Origin: Apostichopus japonicus
Taxonomy: Eukaryota > Echinodermata > Holothuroidea > Aspidochirotida > Stichopodidae
NCBI RefSeq assembly: GCF_037975245.1
Contig: NC_092577.1
Coordinates: forward strand, 1,360,001 to 1,424,000
Reading direction: 5' to 3'
DNA: 64,000 nucleotides
Shown here: in pieces, positions 41,809 through 53,381 of the stretch
Numbering within the stretch: the first letter of the stretch is position 1
Layout of the letters: every line of letters begins with the position of its first letter
The notes under the pieces: model-generated
Databases searched by the model: none
Told to the model about the DNA's origin: nothing
The model's input: the letters and a program-made list of their open reading frames with translations, nothing else
Program-made: the position numbers and the translations under genes

Positions 41809-43388
41809 TTTCTTTTCCGTAGATAAGTGCTCGGTTGATGATCTTCCTCTAATATTGCGGTTGATCCGTTTCGTCTTGCGATTTCTTTTTCTAACTCTAA
41901 GCTTGGTAATATTTAACAAGAGCCGAACGGTTCCTTGCTGAGTATTGTGTATCATCACCATAGAAACTTCAACGAGGTAAATGAATCTGGAGGATTCATG
42001 TCAATTGGGTGCGCGCGTACCATGTATGGAGGGTCATGTGATGTGTTCCAGGGTGGTACTATATTGATATTTCTCTGTAACAGTTCGAGAACAGTGTTAG
42101 TGACTTCGTGAAAGATTGGTCGGTTCGGACATGGGAACTAACGGCATAAGAAGGTACTGGTACTTCAGGCCTACGAAATAGTGCTAATATGCTAACTTTC
42201 AACCTTATTCTCTTGAATGAAGGCAGGCTTTCTACATAATCTTACTTATTAATACAGCTCAAGGTGCAAGCTTTGTCTCATATGGCCTAACGTTATTACT
42301 ACACGCTATAAGTGAATGTAGAAATGGGAAATGTGGGGAAATGTTTAGTTCAGTGCAACCACGGAATTCTCCATGGAACAGAGCCTAATGCTGCTCGACG
42401 GGAATATAGCTATCACGTTAGGCTACAGGCACGGTTATTGCCAGGTAACGGGTGTCGTCTGCTGCTCTAAGCACTACGACGTTGTCACAGAATGTTAGCA
42501 CCAATCAAAATAGATCTCAGAAAAGATTTAGGGTTTCAGCCAATCGCAGGCATTTCCTGGATAAACAACATGTCTGCGTCCTTGTGTAAACTTATGCCGA
42601 CCCCGGTTTCAGTGGTGTACATGGACTTACGTTAGTAATAGCCAAGGCGGGTCACACTAATTAGCGTCAACTCACGACAACTCAAGATAACATGTTTAAG
42701 CAGGCGCGTATCCAGGATTTTCTAACCCGGGGGCGCGAATTACTATCTAAGCGGAGCGCCACCATCGGTTGGCGCGCAGCGTACAAGAACATTTCTTGTT
42801 TTGAAACCCCCCAGATCACCGGAAACGGCACTTCTCGGGCTTGAAATGACCAACCAGATGTACACATTTTGCCTGAGAACCAAGTATTTCCTAAAAGTTT
42901 TTTTTTTCCATCCATAACCTTTTTGAAGATTGTCAACCCGGCACACATCATGTTCGACCTGATCGCATCTCCTGTGGGTCTTTGCTTTTGTAGGTGATTC
43001 TACGTCGCGGCCCACAATACCCGTCAGCCCCACTTTTCAAGGTTTTAAGCCCCATATTTGTTCAGAATTTGAAAATTCACATTTCTCGTGAATAAACTCA
43101 CTTCAAAACATACCCATAATGTTGTACAAAATTTCATCTATGGACAACCAATATAGAAAAAACTTCCTTCAACCCCTAACAGACCGGTCAAAATTGCACG
43201 AGTAGAGGGAAGTGTGATGTAGAATGTTGGTCAGAAATTTTCTAAAATTCAGACACAGTTAATTTATTGGTGTAGAAATATTAAAACCTGTTACAACGGC
43301 TATTATAAAACTTGGTTGAAGGAAATGAAAAAATAGCAGATATTTCCGAAACCGAACACTACACACATAGGCGTAGGAGGCGCGGCGC

Positions 43389-43771
43389 CAGTGGCGGAGC
43401 TAGGGGTATTGGTCAGGAGTGGCGAGAATGGTCTGTAGGGGCGCTTTCGACACTATCTAAGCGGAGCGCCACCACTGGTTGGCGCGTAGCGTACAGAAAA
43501 TTTTTGAGTAAAGATACTCCCTAGATCGCCGGAAATGACCCTTTCCGGGCCTGGCTAATTTGCAGATAAACGAAGAATAAGGTGTCATCGCCAAATTACA
43601 CCAACAAAATGTGACAAATGTCAATAAGTAGATGAGAGCGCAATAAAAAAAGTCAATAATCTAGAATCAGTAAAAAGTGGTAAAGAGCTGAAAAAGGCGC
43701 CAGCAGTCCATTTGAGTCCGTCAGGGGGGGGGGGGCATCCGCCCCCTGACCATACGGACGCTCCGCCACTG
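43389..43771. mobile_element. hAT-like MITE nested in the composite element
   Basis: 383 bp from CAGTGGCGGAGCTAGG to GCTCCGCCACTG, flanked by CGCGGCGC and CGCGGCGG (7 of 8 match). Core TATCTAAGCGGAGCGCCACC at 43455. Close relative of 6740-7235. Confidence 0.85.
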
Positions 43772-44129
43772 CGCGGCGGGGGTGCAGGCCCTAATTCGCC
43801 ATTACTAATATAAAAGAGAGTTTTGACATAATTGGACCTCCATGCTTTTTATACATCTATATGAGACATGTCGTTGTTTACATTAGCATCCCGCGGTAAA
43901 CTGCGCAATTTTAACGGACCGTACTGTACATGATGGCATGCGATGTAATAATACCCGATGCTTGCTTATATGATATTGATATGAACACGTTGAACGCGCG
44001 CGAAGCGCGAGAAAATTTTTGGTTATTTTTTCAGGCAAGTCGGACAGTTTTGAGGCTTTTCATCCTGGAACGCCATTTTCATGCTCACTGATATGATGTG
44101 ATATCTGCTGTTTGCGTTACAAATTCGAA

Positions 44130-44370
44130 CAGGCGCGTAGCGAGGAATTTGCCAAGGGAGGGGCGAAGCCTGCAGGCAAATTATCTAAGCGTAGCGCCAC
44201 CATAGGTTGGCGCGAAGCGTACAAGAAAATTTTGGCCGAAAATGCCTCCCAGATCGCTGGAAATGACACTTCCCAGGCCTTGTAAGTTGCCTCTAAGCAC
44301 TTTCTATTTTGAAATTACTTAGCGATATCATTTAAATAAATGCTGAATGGGGGGTGGCGGGCGGTCGCCC
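44130..44370. mobile_element. MITE fragment, CAGGCGCGTAGCGAGG type
   Basis: Begins CAGGCGCGTAGCGAGGAATT and carries TATCTAAGCGTAGCGCCACC with GGTTGGCGCGAAGCG. Same subtype as the minus-strand copy ending at 11389. The right end is unclear. Confidence 0.65.
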
Positions 44371-45155
44371 CCATCCCAAAATGCGTCATGTTCCCCGACG
44401 ACACGGTCGAGTTCGAGACCAGCCACAGTTGGTTTCATAGCACAATTCTACACACACGTTATGATAGACCATATATAGTATATATATAGATCATTAGTGA
44501 GAGAGGAAAATGGAAACGGGAGTTGTCGGTGTAAGGGGTAGGGTGAGTCACACTTTTACGAAATCATTGATCCGTCACTGGCTACCCTGCAGCGCTGTAA
44601 TGATGTCACTGTTCCTCTTTCTCTTCCCGATGTCTTCGCGTTTTACTTTTACTCCCTCCTATTTTCCTTTTCCTCTCTTTCTTCTTTTTCTTTTCTCTTC
44701 CTTCCTCTCCTCATCCTCTTTTCCCCCTCTTTTTCCGTTTTTCTTCTTCTTTTTTTCTCTTCTCTTTTTCTTACCCGGGGGGCGCGCGCCCCCAACGCCC
44801 CCCCCCCCCCTGGATACGCACCTGTTAAGATAACATCAAATACCATCAAATACAATTGATGTTATCAGAGTATATCTGGGAACACGTTTAAAACTGACTG
44901 GAACCAGCGTGCATACAGATCTTTCACGGGAAAAAATGTTTTTGTCGTAAAAATCGCCAACTTTTTTCTAACGTTGAATTGGACGACGTGATGCCATTGC
45001 GCTTGCGCAAAAACATTGGACCGAACCATTACACTACAGGTAAGTGTATTTTTTCAATCGAGAATGGTGCCCACACACTGGTAACTTGGCAAAAGGCGAC
45101 GAGCGCCATCTAATTTTACTTAACTACTTTTAATGACTGTTTTTCAGACAGAAAC

Positions 45156-46960
45156 ATGTCCAATATAGAGTTTATTGCGTTGGGAAAAGGTCTGAAGTTC
45201 ATAGCAACTCCAGTAAAACCTAAACGAAGTGATCTTCTCAAGTCATTAAAAGACCTTAAAAGAAAAATGAGAATCCGCTTCATCATGCAGAATAAAATGC
45301 AAAAAGGGATTACAAAATTCCGTCTACCCTCCACATGGTCACCTAACATGACTTTTAGTAAAAACCTAGAGGACTATCTGGAAGCAACACAAACCGAAAT
45401 GGCAAGTGTTACTATCCGAAACGCCAATAGCAACACGCATAAGGCGGAACGTTTTGCACTAAATGCAATTAAAAACGACCACTCTATTATTGTCAAACCC
45501 TTCGATAAAAGTAGAGGCATTGCTTTAATAAATCACTCAGACTATCAAGCCGAAATTGAAAGGCAATTAGCTAGTCACCACTACGAAAGTTAAAAAGTGA
45601 TATGACGTTTCAAACTAAAAGTTTAGCCCAGGAAACACTAATTGATATGTTCTCTGCAAAAGAGATCGATAAAAGCACCTTCGAGTACTTGTCACCATAT
45701 AGCCACAAAATCCGCACACCGGTCATATATGTGCTACCAAAAATTCATAAAGCACCCCGGCTAACTCAAAATTTGCCGGTAGACCGATAATAAGTGGAAA
45801 CGGATCACCGACCGAAAAAAATATCGGAATTTGTGGACTATTTCTTGCTTCCTATTGTAATAAAACAAAGCACTTATGTGAAAGACACAAATCACATTCT
45901 GCAAATTTTGGAAGCCACCCCGTTACCAAAAATGGCAGTACTTGCTACACTCGATGTCGTCGCCATGTATACCAATACTCCCCAAGAGGAGGCATTACAT
46001 ATATGTCAAGAAGTCTATGAAAAGACGGAACAAAGCGAATATGGAATAAATAAAATATCTTCCATATCCATGCGCAAACTAATTGAACTCATCTTAACAA
46101 GAAACTGTTCCGAGTTCAATAAACAATTCTATCTAAAAAGATCGGTTGCGCCATGGGTAGCCAAGCCTCTCCGGAAATCTGCGATATCGTCATGCATAGA
46201 CTTGAAAACCAGATTTTACCGACAGATAATAAAATCTTAAAATGGCTCCGCTATAGAGATGACATTCTATTGCTCTACGACGGTACACATCAGGAACTTG
46301 AACTTTTAGTGAAAAGGTGGAATGAAATTCACCGCTTCTTAAAGTTTACGGTAGTAATATCAAACACCGAGGTAACATACCTAGATTTGAAAATCTTCAA
46401 AGGTACAAGGTTCGAAACCAATGGGTTATTAGACACTAAAGTCCACACCAAACCCACGGAAACCTTCCAATACCTCGACAGAAACTCTGCACACCCACTT
46501 GCCACTTTTACAGGCTTCATTAAAGGGGAAATATTACGATACGCACGTCTCTGTAACAACGAGACTGACTTCTTAGAGAAAAAGAATGCGTTCACAGAGA
46601 AACTGTTACTCCGTAACTATAAGAAAGAGCAAATTGCCACAGCCACTAAAGGCATACAATTTGAAAACCGTAGGCATTACCTCACTACCAATCCAGGAAC
46701 CACCACTGGTGTTCAAGCTTACCTATACACCCCACATCAAAACCACGCATTTGAAGAAAGCACTTTTGAAACATTGGCACTTAATTTCGAAACACGCGGA
46801 ATTATCCAAACTGTTTCCAAAAGAACCGATTCTAGCCTACAAAAGGGCCCAAAATCTCAAAGATTTACTTGTTAACTCAAGGTTTCGTACTAACGAAGAA
46901 TCAGCTGACTCTCAAGGTTCACACGAAGCTCTTTTAGATGCTCTTATAGATGAACTATGA
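45156..46960 (+). pseudogene. Penelope-like reverse transcriptase, frameshifted
   Basis: Blocks in order: SIIVKPFDKSRGIALIN, VIYVLPKIHKAPRLT, PIISGNGSPTEK and ISEFVDYFLLPIVIK, LATLDVVAMYTNTPQEEAL, SQASPEICDIVMHRL, the catalytic KWLRYRDDILLLYDG, and a C-terminal PILAYKRAQNLKDLL. The frame changes near 45595, 45775, 45815, 46160 and 46800, so the protein is broken. The reading ends at LLDALIDEL (46960) without any GIY-YIG endonuclease, as in endonuclease-lacking Penelope groups, or because that part is lost. Confidence 0.88.
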
Positions 46961-47285
46961 GTCCATAAAAACTCGTGCACAGAAAACAGATGCATTTTGA
47001 GAACGAGACGCTCATGCCGAATATAAAATATTCAAAGGCTTACTACTGATGAAGCTCCTATAAAAGTTGAGAGCAGAAACCGGTCTAGTTGGTCATAAGA
47101 ATTACCTACGCTAGTCTTTCTTACTATTAAAAGTACACTCAATTCACCTAATAGGTGCAATTATGTTTCACCATGATGGGCATGCTATAAGTTCATGTTC
47201 TTCGGGCCCTCCCTTAAAAATACATCAGGTTCTTGGCCACTACGTTGCGTTAGATAGTGTAAAACCGCCTACACCCCCATTTCAA

Positions 47286-48247
47286 GTTAATAATAACATA
47301 TGTAAATTACAATGGAAAAACAATAAGAAATATTCATTACTTTAAAAACATTCAATGATTTGACGGAGAGAATAATAAAACCAGGCAAAATGATAGTAAG
47401 CAAGACTCTGTAAAGTTGATAATAACATATGTAAATTACAATGGAAAAACAATAAGAAGTATTCATTATTTTAAAAACATTCAATGATTTGACGGAGAGA
47501 ATAATAAAACCAGGCAAAATGATAGTAAGCAAGACTCTGTTAAGTTGATCATAACATATGTAAATTACAATGGAAAAATAATAAGAAGTATTCATTATTT
47601 TAAAAACATTCAATGATTTGACGGAGAGAATAATAAAACCAGGCAAAATGATAGTAAGCAAGACTCTGTTAAGTTGATAATAACATATGTAAATTACAAT
47701 GGAAAAACAATAAGAAGTATTCATTATTTTAAAAACATTCAATGATTTGACGGAGAGAATAATAAAACCAGGCAAAATGATAGTAAGCAAGACTCTGTAA
47801 AGTTGATAATAACATATGTAAATTACAATGGAAAAACAATAAGAAGTATTCATTATTTTAAAAACATTCAATGATTTGACGGTGAGAATAATAAAACCAG
47901 GCAAAATGATAGTAAGCAAGACTCTGTTAAGTTGATAATAACATATGTAAATTACAATGGAAAAATAATAAGAAGTATTCATTATTTTAAAAACATTCAA
48001 TGATTTGACGGAGAGAATAATAAAACCAGGCAAAATGATAGTAAGCAAGACTCTGTTAAGTTGATAATAACATATGTAAATTACAATGGAAAAACAATAA
48101 GAAGTATTCATTATTTTAAAAACATTCAATGATTTGACGGAGAGAATAATAAAACCGGGCAAAATGATAGTAAGCAAGACTCTGTAAAATTAATAATAAC
48201 ATATGTAAATTAAAATGGAAAAATAATAAGAAGTATTCATTATTTTA
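47286..48247. repeat. 129-bp tandem repeat, about 7.5 copies
   Basis: Unit contains TGATAATAACATATGTAAAT, TACAATGGAAAAACAATAAG and GACGGAGAGAATAATAAAAC. Copies are over 95% alike. As 129 is divisible by three, the minus strand is open for 296 residues of a 43-residue unit. It lies between the RT relic and the right terminal repeat. Confidence 0.95.
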
Positions 48248-48818
48248 AAACATTAAATAATTTGATTTGGAGTTCATTCACCATACTTTGGTGCTTTATT
48301 ACTACGACAACCCACCTTACCGACACTGTACACAAGGTACTTTCCAAACCTAGCACAAACCCATCCATATTATAATGGTTCGGTCCGATGGCATTGCGCA
48401 AGCGCAATAGCATCACGTCGTCTAATTCAACGTTAGGAAAAAGTTGGCGATTTTTACGACAAAAACATTTTTTCCCGTGAAAGATCTGTATGCACGCTGG
48501 TTCCAGTCAGTTTTAAACGTGTTTCCAGATATACTCTGATAACATCAATTGTATTTGATGGTATTTGATGTTATTTTAAACCTGTTGTCTTGAGTTGTCT
48601 TGAGTTGTCGTGAGTTGACGCTAATTAGTGTGACAGAAAACTGATCTTACATAATAACCCTTGGTTATTTATCCTGTTCTACCTTTTGAGTAATGCTTCG
48701 TCGCTCATCTATTTAGAGAAGTCTTAATCACTTCATTATTTAGCGCATAACGGTACTAACTGGTGTTTAATAGGCCATTTTTTATACAATATAACTAGAC
48801 TATTCGCGGAACCGTTAC

Positions 48819-48882
48819 CTGTGTTAAAAGTGTTATCATGTAATGGTGACCCTGGTTCCAACTTTACGGATATCTGAAACAT
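48819..48882 (-). CDS. Orphan copy of the zinc-finger first exon
   Basis: 64 nt with ATG at 48882 and donor CACAG|GTAACG, starting MFQISVKLEP; lysine-leucine-glutamate replaces KVE. Its 5' flank (to about 49080) and part of its intron are closest to those at 57232-57730. No finger exon follows before the exons of gene 3. It could be dead or an alternative first exon for gene 3. Confidence 0.6.
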
Positions 48883-49082
48883 TTTCTTTCCCGTGGATAA
48901 GTGCTTGATGATCTTCTACTAGTGCTGCAGTTGATCCGTTGCGGTTTCGTTTGCAAAGCTTGGTAATATTCAACAAGAGCCAACGGTCCTTGTTAGGTAT
49001 ACTAACTATTTAAGTGGGCTGAACTTAAGTGTTGTATATCATCACCCAATATCATATCATAATCTGACCTAGTTTCGAATGA

Positions 49083-49749
49083 GTTGTAACAGAAGTGTTA
49101 AGACACCACCATCGATCCCAGAACACACACAAAGCTTGCTACCGTCGGTAATTAGACACTAGTGTACAATCAATACATGCAGCTACGGTCAACACCCACG
49201 ACGCAGTGTACATAGCAGCCATAGACATCTCAGGTCCAGATAAAAGAGAACAGGGTATCACGTTTCGCAGTTTATAGCAACATTAAAAAAACGTCACTTG
49301 CAAGCAATGAAAAGTTCACTTTTTCAGAGGGCCGCACGCGGTTTGGGGCGAGTCTTCAATGCCTTTAATGTACCAGCAACCATAGAGGTAAAACCTTCAT
49401 GCAACAACTAACTGTACTCCAAGTTTGGATTTAATCTGATTGAACGAGATGGTCTCAAAAGATGAAGGCCTACATGAACCAGTTATAATTCACAAGTTTG
49501 GGTACCATCCGACTTAAGGTTGTGGAGTTATTGCACTATAAAGAAAATATGAGCCCAAACATATTGGGCCCCACAAATTCTTGCCCAAAGCGTATGTCCC
49601 AGAATACATTCAAGGTGAAAGTAACATTTCGGCCCACCCAGCCCAAAAATGGGCCCAGAAGTTTTTGAGTCCAGATGGTCCAAACGAAGATTCTGTTACA
49701 ATATCACTTACGATTGGAATGTGAAAATTATCACGTTTGACCTCATAAC
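49083..49749. other. Unassigned DNA
   Basis: No gene or named repeat recognised; GGCCCA-rich words near 49560-49660 only. Confidence 0.4.
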
Positions 49750-50895
49750 CTCATTAAAATTTATAAGGTCAGTGTCCAAGAATGAAAGGCACACCTTCCC
49801 ACTATGAAACATCAACATAGCAAGTATGAGATATATCCATCACTCCGTTGTTGAGTTATTGCAGACCCACACAAGTCAGTGGCGGATCCAGGATTTCACC
49901 GAAGGGGGGGGGGGGGGGGGCCCAGATGGGAAATGCCTAATCGTCGTCCTGGGGGAGGGGTCTAAGGGGAGTGGGTGCCCCCCTCCCCTTTGGAAAATTT
50001 CACAAAATATGGAGGTCCTCGGTGCAATCTGGTGCTACTTTTCGTGAAAGTTTGGAGTAAAATTTATTTCCAATAAATCATGTATTCATGGTTTGCCGGG
50101 CATATATTTGCAATTTCGAGCAATGAGCTGGGATTTACGTCTTTGGAGAGTAGGGTGGTGATGCAAACTACTTTTTACCAGGCTACTCCAGGGCATTTCA
50201 TCTTGGATGCCCCCTTCCAGATGGAGACTATTGATGCAGTCAGAGTGCCCCTCTCACCTTCACTTTATCAGAATGGTGTACTCTTTTTGCAAATTTATTT
50301 TACAAAAAATTACACGCACAGTGGCGTAGCTAGGATTTTTTGAGTGGGGGCCCATGGGGGGCTGTTCTTTCTTGTGGGAGTGCCGGAGGTTACTATCTAA
50401 GCGGAGCGCCACCTTGGTTGGCGCGGAGCATACAGAGAAAATTTGAGATTTCAGCACCCCCCAGATCGCAGGAGATGGCACCTGTGAGGCAAAATAGCAA
50501 CCAAAAAGAAATGCAAAAAAAGTTTTTTCTCTTTCATGCTGACTGGCCTTGCCAACTCAGCCAGACTTTTAACTTGAGGGAAGTTGGCATCATTTGTCAT
50601 TTCAAGCTGTCAAGGCCTTTCTCCCAACTCAAACCCCTGTGGGCTACCGGTAGGTTTGCAGGATATGCCCACATGTGGACTTAAATAGCATTAGAGGAAG
50701 GGGATGGAAGACTAACACGCATCGATGTTTCGGTAATGGTCCACATTGGTGGCTCGGTGCTAATTAGGCCATTTATTGGGTTTCTTGAGGCAGCTGTCAT
50801 CAGAATCTGGCTTTTTGTGCCAATCGATGACCGATAACATGTATTGCTGTGGAAATTTCTTCTTCATATATCTAGCAACGCTCTAAAAACAAATG

Positions 50896-51093
50896 AGTGG
50901 ATTTCATTCCATTGGAGTGATCACTCGGCGCACTTCAAATTAAGAGTGAAATTTAACTCTATTGGAGTTAACCCTCACTCCTAATATTAGTGAATATAAC
51001 TCTATTAGGAGTTAAGATTTACTCCAATGGAGTGAAAATCACTCTTATACCGGAATGTGCTCAGTGATCACTCCCATGGAGTGAAATTCACCT
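50896..51093. mobile_element. Palindromic MITE with GGAGTGATCACTC
   Basis: About 40-bp imperfect inverted ends: CATTCCATTGGAGTGATCAC at the left, and the reverse of ATGGGAGTGATCACTGAGCA at the right. The middle has nested TAACTCTATTGGAGTTA and TAACTCTATTAGGAGTTA palindromes. Whole unit can fold on itself. Confidence 0.65.
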
Positions 51094-51369
51094 ATGTTTT
51101 TATCAGTACAGTGCATATCATCATAGACGTACGTACGTACTACGTACGTTCGTATATCAGACGCACTCGATACCCACGATACGATACGGTCCTGGAGAAA
51201 CTATTTCCACTCATCATTTTTTAAGGCGATACAGTAGTGAGTATTGAACAGGCACAGCCACATGTTTGCAGGAATTTCAGAATTCCCAATATTTTATAGC
51301 TCTACCAGTAGTGTTTCGACAGTTTCGTGGGCATAAAAAAGTTGTTTTGTGGAATATTCAATGACATAT

Positions 51370-51560
51370 CAGGGGCGGATGCAGGATTTGTGACAGGGGG
51401 GTCTGACTGGTCCAGCCGCGCCTGAACGTAAGACTATCTAAGCGGAGCGCCATCATCAGTTGGCGCGGAGCGTACAAGAAAATTTTTGGCTTTACAAACC
51501 CCCCCAGATGGCCGGAAACGGCACTTCCCATTTGACTCGAGGCAATATATGAAAACCTGA
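51370..51560. mobile_element. MITE fragment, CAGGGGCGGATGCAGG type
   Basis: Starts CAGGGGCGGATGCAGGATTT and carries the core TATCTAAGCGGAGCGCCATC with AGTTGGCGCGGAGCG at 51435. Right end not found within the block. Confidence 0.6.
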
Positions 51561-52062
51561 TACCTCGGCTCAGTACAAACGGAGCCAATCTTTTGATAAA
51601 TTGTTGCGCTAGGTGGAAGCACTGATCACATTTTCAGCAGATATCGATATCGCGCAGCACAACAAGGTTCGTGGTATATGGTCGCAATCGTCGCATCGAC
51701 CATTGCCATGCCATGCTGTGTGACCATTCTCATGATTACTACAGATATTGTATTTTCTTATTCTGCCAGATGCAGACGAGATAATTGTGTAACTCTATTT
51801 CCCAAATTATTGAACAAAAAATATAAGTGAATCGCACTTATTTTTTTACAACATTTTATTTTACCCCATTCCCAGTGGGGGGCCAGTGGGGGGCCAGCCT
51901 ATTTCATGGGGGGCCTCGGCCCCCCAGGCCCCCCGTAGCTACGCCACTGATCACGCATGGGGCCCTTTCCCTCGAACGCGGTAAAAAAAAAAAAAAATCA
52001 GGATTTTCAAGAAGGGGGGGCCCGGGCCCCCCGGACCCCCCCCCCCTGGATCCGCCCCTGCA

Positions 52063-52400
52063 AGTGTCACAGACACACACACACACCAACCTGACTGCAT
52101 ATGTGCCACTGTATGGGGAGGTGAGATAGGGAGAGGGAAGCAAGCAAACTGTTTAGGGGAAGCCATTTGGGAGGTGGGGAAAATGCACATCACTGGCAAA
52201 TTTAGGGGACGACTCCCACCCCTGCCCACATACAGTAGGGGTTTCAAATTTCCCTGGACTGAGTTGCACGACTGAGGTGCATGAACCTCAATTAATGGAT
52301 GAGTTGTTGTCAGATAAGAATGTTACAAGTGAGGGGTAGTTTCTAGCTAACTTCACGAGGCTCACATTGGGCAGTTGAAAATAGTTAATGCAAGACTAAG
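52063..52400. repeat. Right half of split repeat and 3' flank of zinc-finger gene 4
   Basis: 52063-52130 completes the AC-tract repeat. 52130-52400 keeps diverged pieces of the 3' flank seen at 20.2 and 35.8 kb (GGGGTTTCAAATTTCCCTGG, GATGAGTTGTTGTCAGAT). Confidence 0.6.
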
Positions 52401-53030
52401 AGACCAAATGGAGTTTTTTTGTGCAAGTTGAAACTATAAATTAGCTCCATAGTATCGTTCCAAATGCAAGGTTGTGCTAACAAATACTTTTGAATTCTGG
52501 AATTGTCCACCACTGAACGTTTTAGCTCCAACATAGGTGGGGCTTGTGGCATGATAAAATTCTACCACCCCCTCACTTCCCCACCCCCAGGCTTTGCCTA
52601 CCCCTTTCAGCATACCCCTAGTATTACAGATTGTGTAAATCTCTGGTACATCTTTGTGCTATTACCTTAGTTTACTTTACAACATGAACTTGAAGAATGT
52701 TGGTAGGCCCAGAGTTGATAACCAGCCAACTAGTGGTGTTTGCATGCTATCAAGCAGAAGCAGCAGTTGGAGGTGAGTGGTTCAGTCAGGATCAGTAACC
52801 TGAAACATTGATTTATACCTAGGCATAGATCCAGGTAATGTGAGGTGTACTCCTCCTTTTCACTGCATTCCTTTTTCATACTCACTCAAAAATACAAGTT
52901 AGGCATTGACAGGCATGTGTGTGTCCAGTAGATCAAATTTATAGTCTCAATATACCCCAGAATGCATCATTGGAACACGTAACAGTTAGAGTATATGGAC
53001 ATTTCTCTCGATACAACAAACGATTTCTTA
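52401..53030. other. Unassigned DNA downstream of gene 4
   Basis: No feature recognised. Confidence 0.4.

Positions 53031-53381
<351 letters not shown>

Larger units (their letters stand above)
42700..44824. mobile_element. Composite TTAA-inserting element in the left terminal repeat
   Basis: Ends CAGGCGCGTATCCAGG and CCTGGATACGCACCTG are inverted. TTAA stands on both sides (42696-42699, 44825-44828), and the intact terminal repeat at the other end shows one TTAA at the matching place. The element contains its own core (42746), a nested MITE at 43389-43771, a second core copy at 44130 and a CT-rich stretch (44640-44770). No transposase frame. Confidence 0.85.
42651..48634 (+). mobile_element. 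Penelope-like element with long inverted terminal repeats
   Basis: Inverted ends of about 260 bp start GTCACACTAATTAGCGTC at both sides. The left is 42651-42699 plus 44825-45031, split by an insertion; the right is 48373-48634. Between them lies a Penelope-like RT relic (45156-46960) and a 129-bp tandem repeat. Penelope-like elements are known to carry terminal repeats in direct or inverted order; that these ends belong to the RT unit is my inference. No target duplication was found. Confidence 0.75.
50319..51949. mobile_element. hAT-like element, CAGTGGCGTAGCTA ends
   Basis: Starts CAGTGGCGTAGCTAGG and ends TAGCTACGCCACTG. Flanks TACACGCA and ATCACGCA agree at 6 of 8 positions. Core at 50396 (TATCTAAGCGGAGCGCCACC). 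Holds the palindromic element at 50896 and the fragment at 51370. No transposase. Confidence 0.65.
49877..52062. mobile_element. Nested element block in a dispersed repeat
   Basis: Outer ends CAGTGGCGGATCCAGG and CCTGGATCCGCCCCTG are inverted, 15 of 16 matching. The block splits a copy of the AC-tract repeat (49750-49876 and 52063-52130), and CAAGT stands on both sides. Long G and C runs lie next to the ends. The inside holds another element (50319-51949). Confidence 0.7.

Noticed and set aside
44510-44833. 107-residue open frame
   Set aside because: Made by a CT-rich low-complexity stretch and a C-run inside the composite mobile element.
45156-46960. Retron or group II intron reverse transcriptase
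   Set aside because: Block order and the YRDD box with LPKIHK and GSPTEK are of Penelope type, and the context is animal DNA.
47287-48177. A 296-residue membrane-like protein gene
   Set aside because: Explained by a 129-bp repeat whose length is a multiple of three; no start context or non-repeat part supports a gene.
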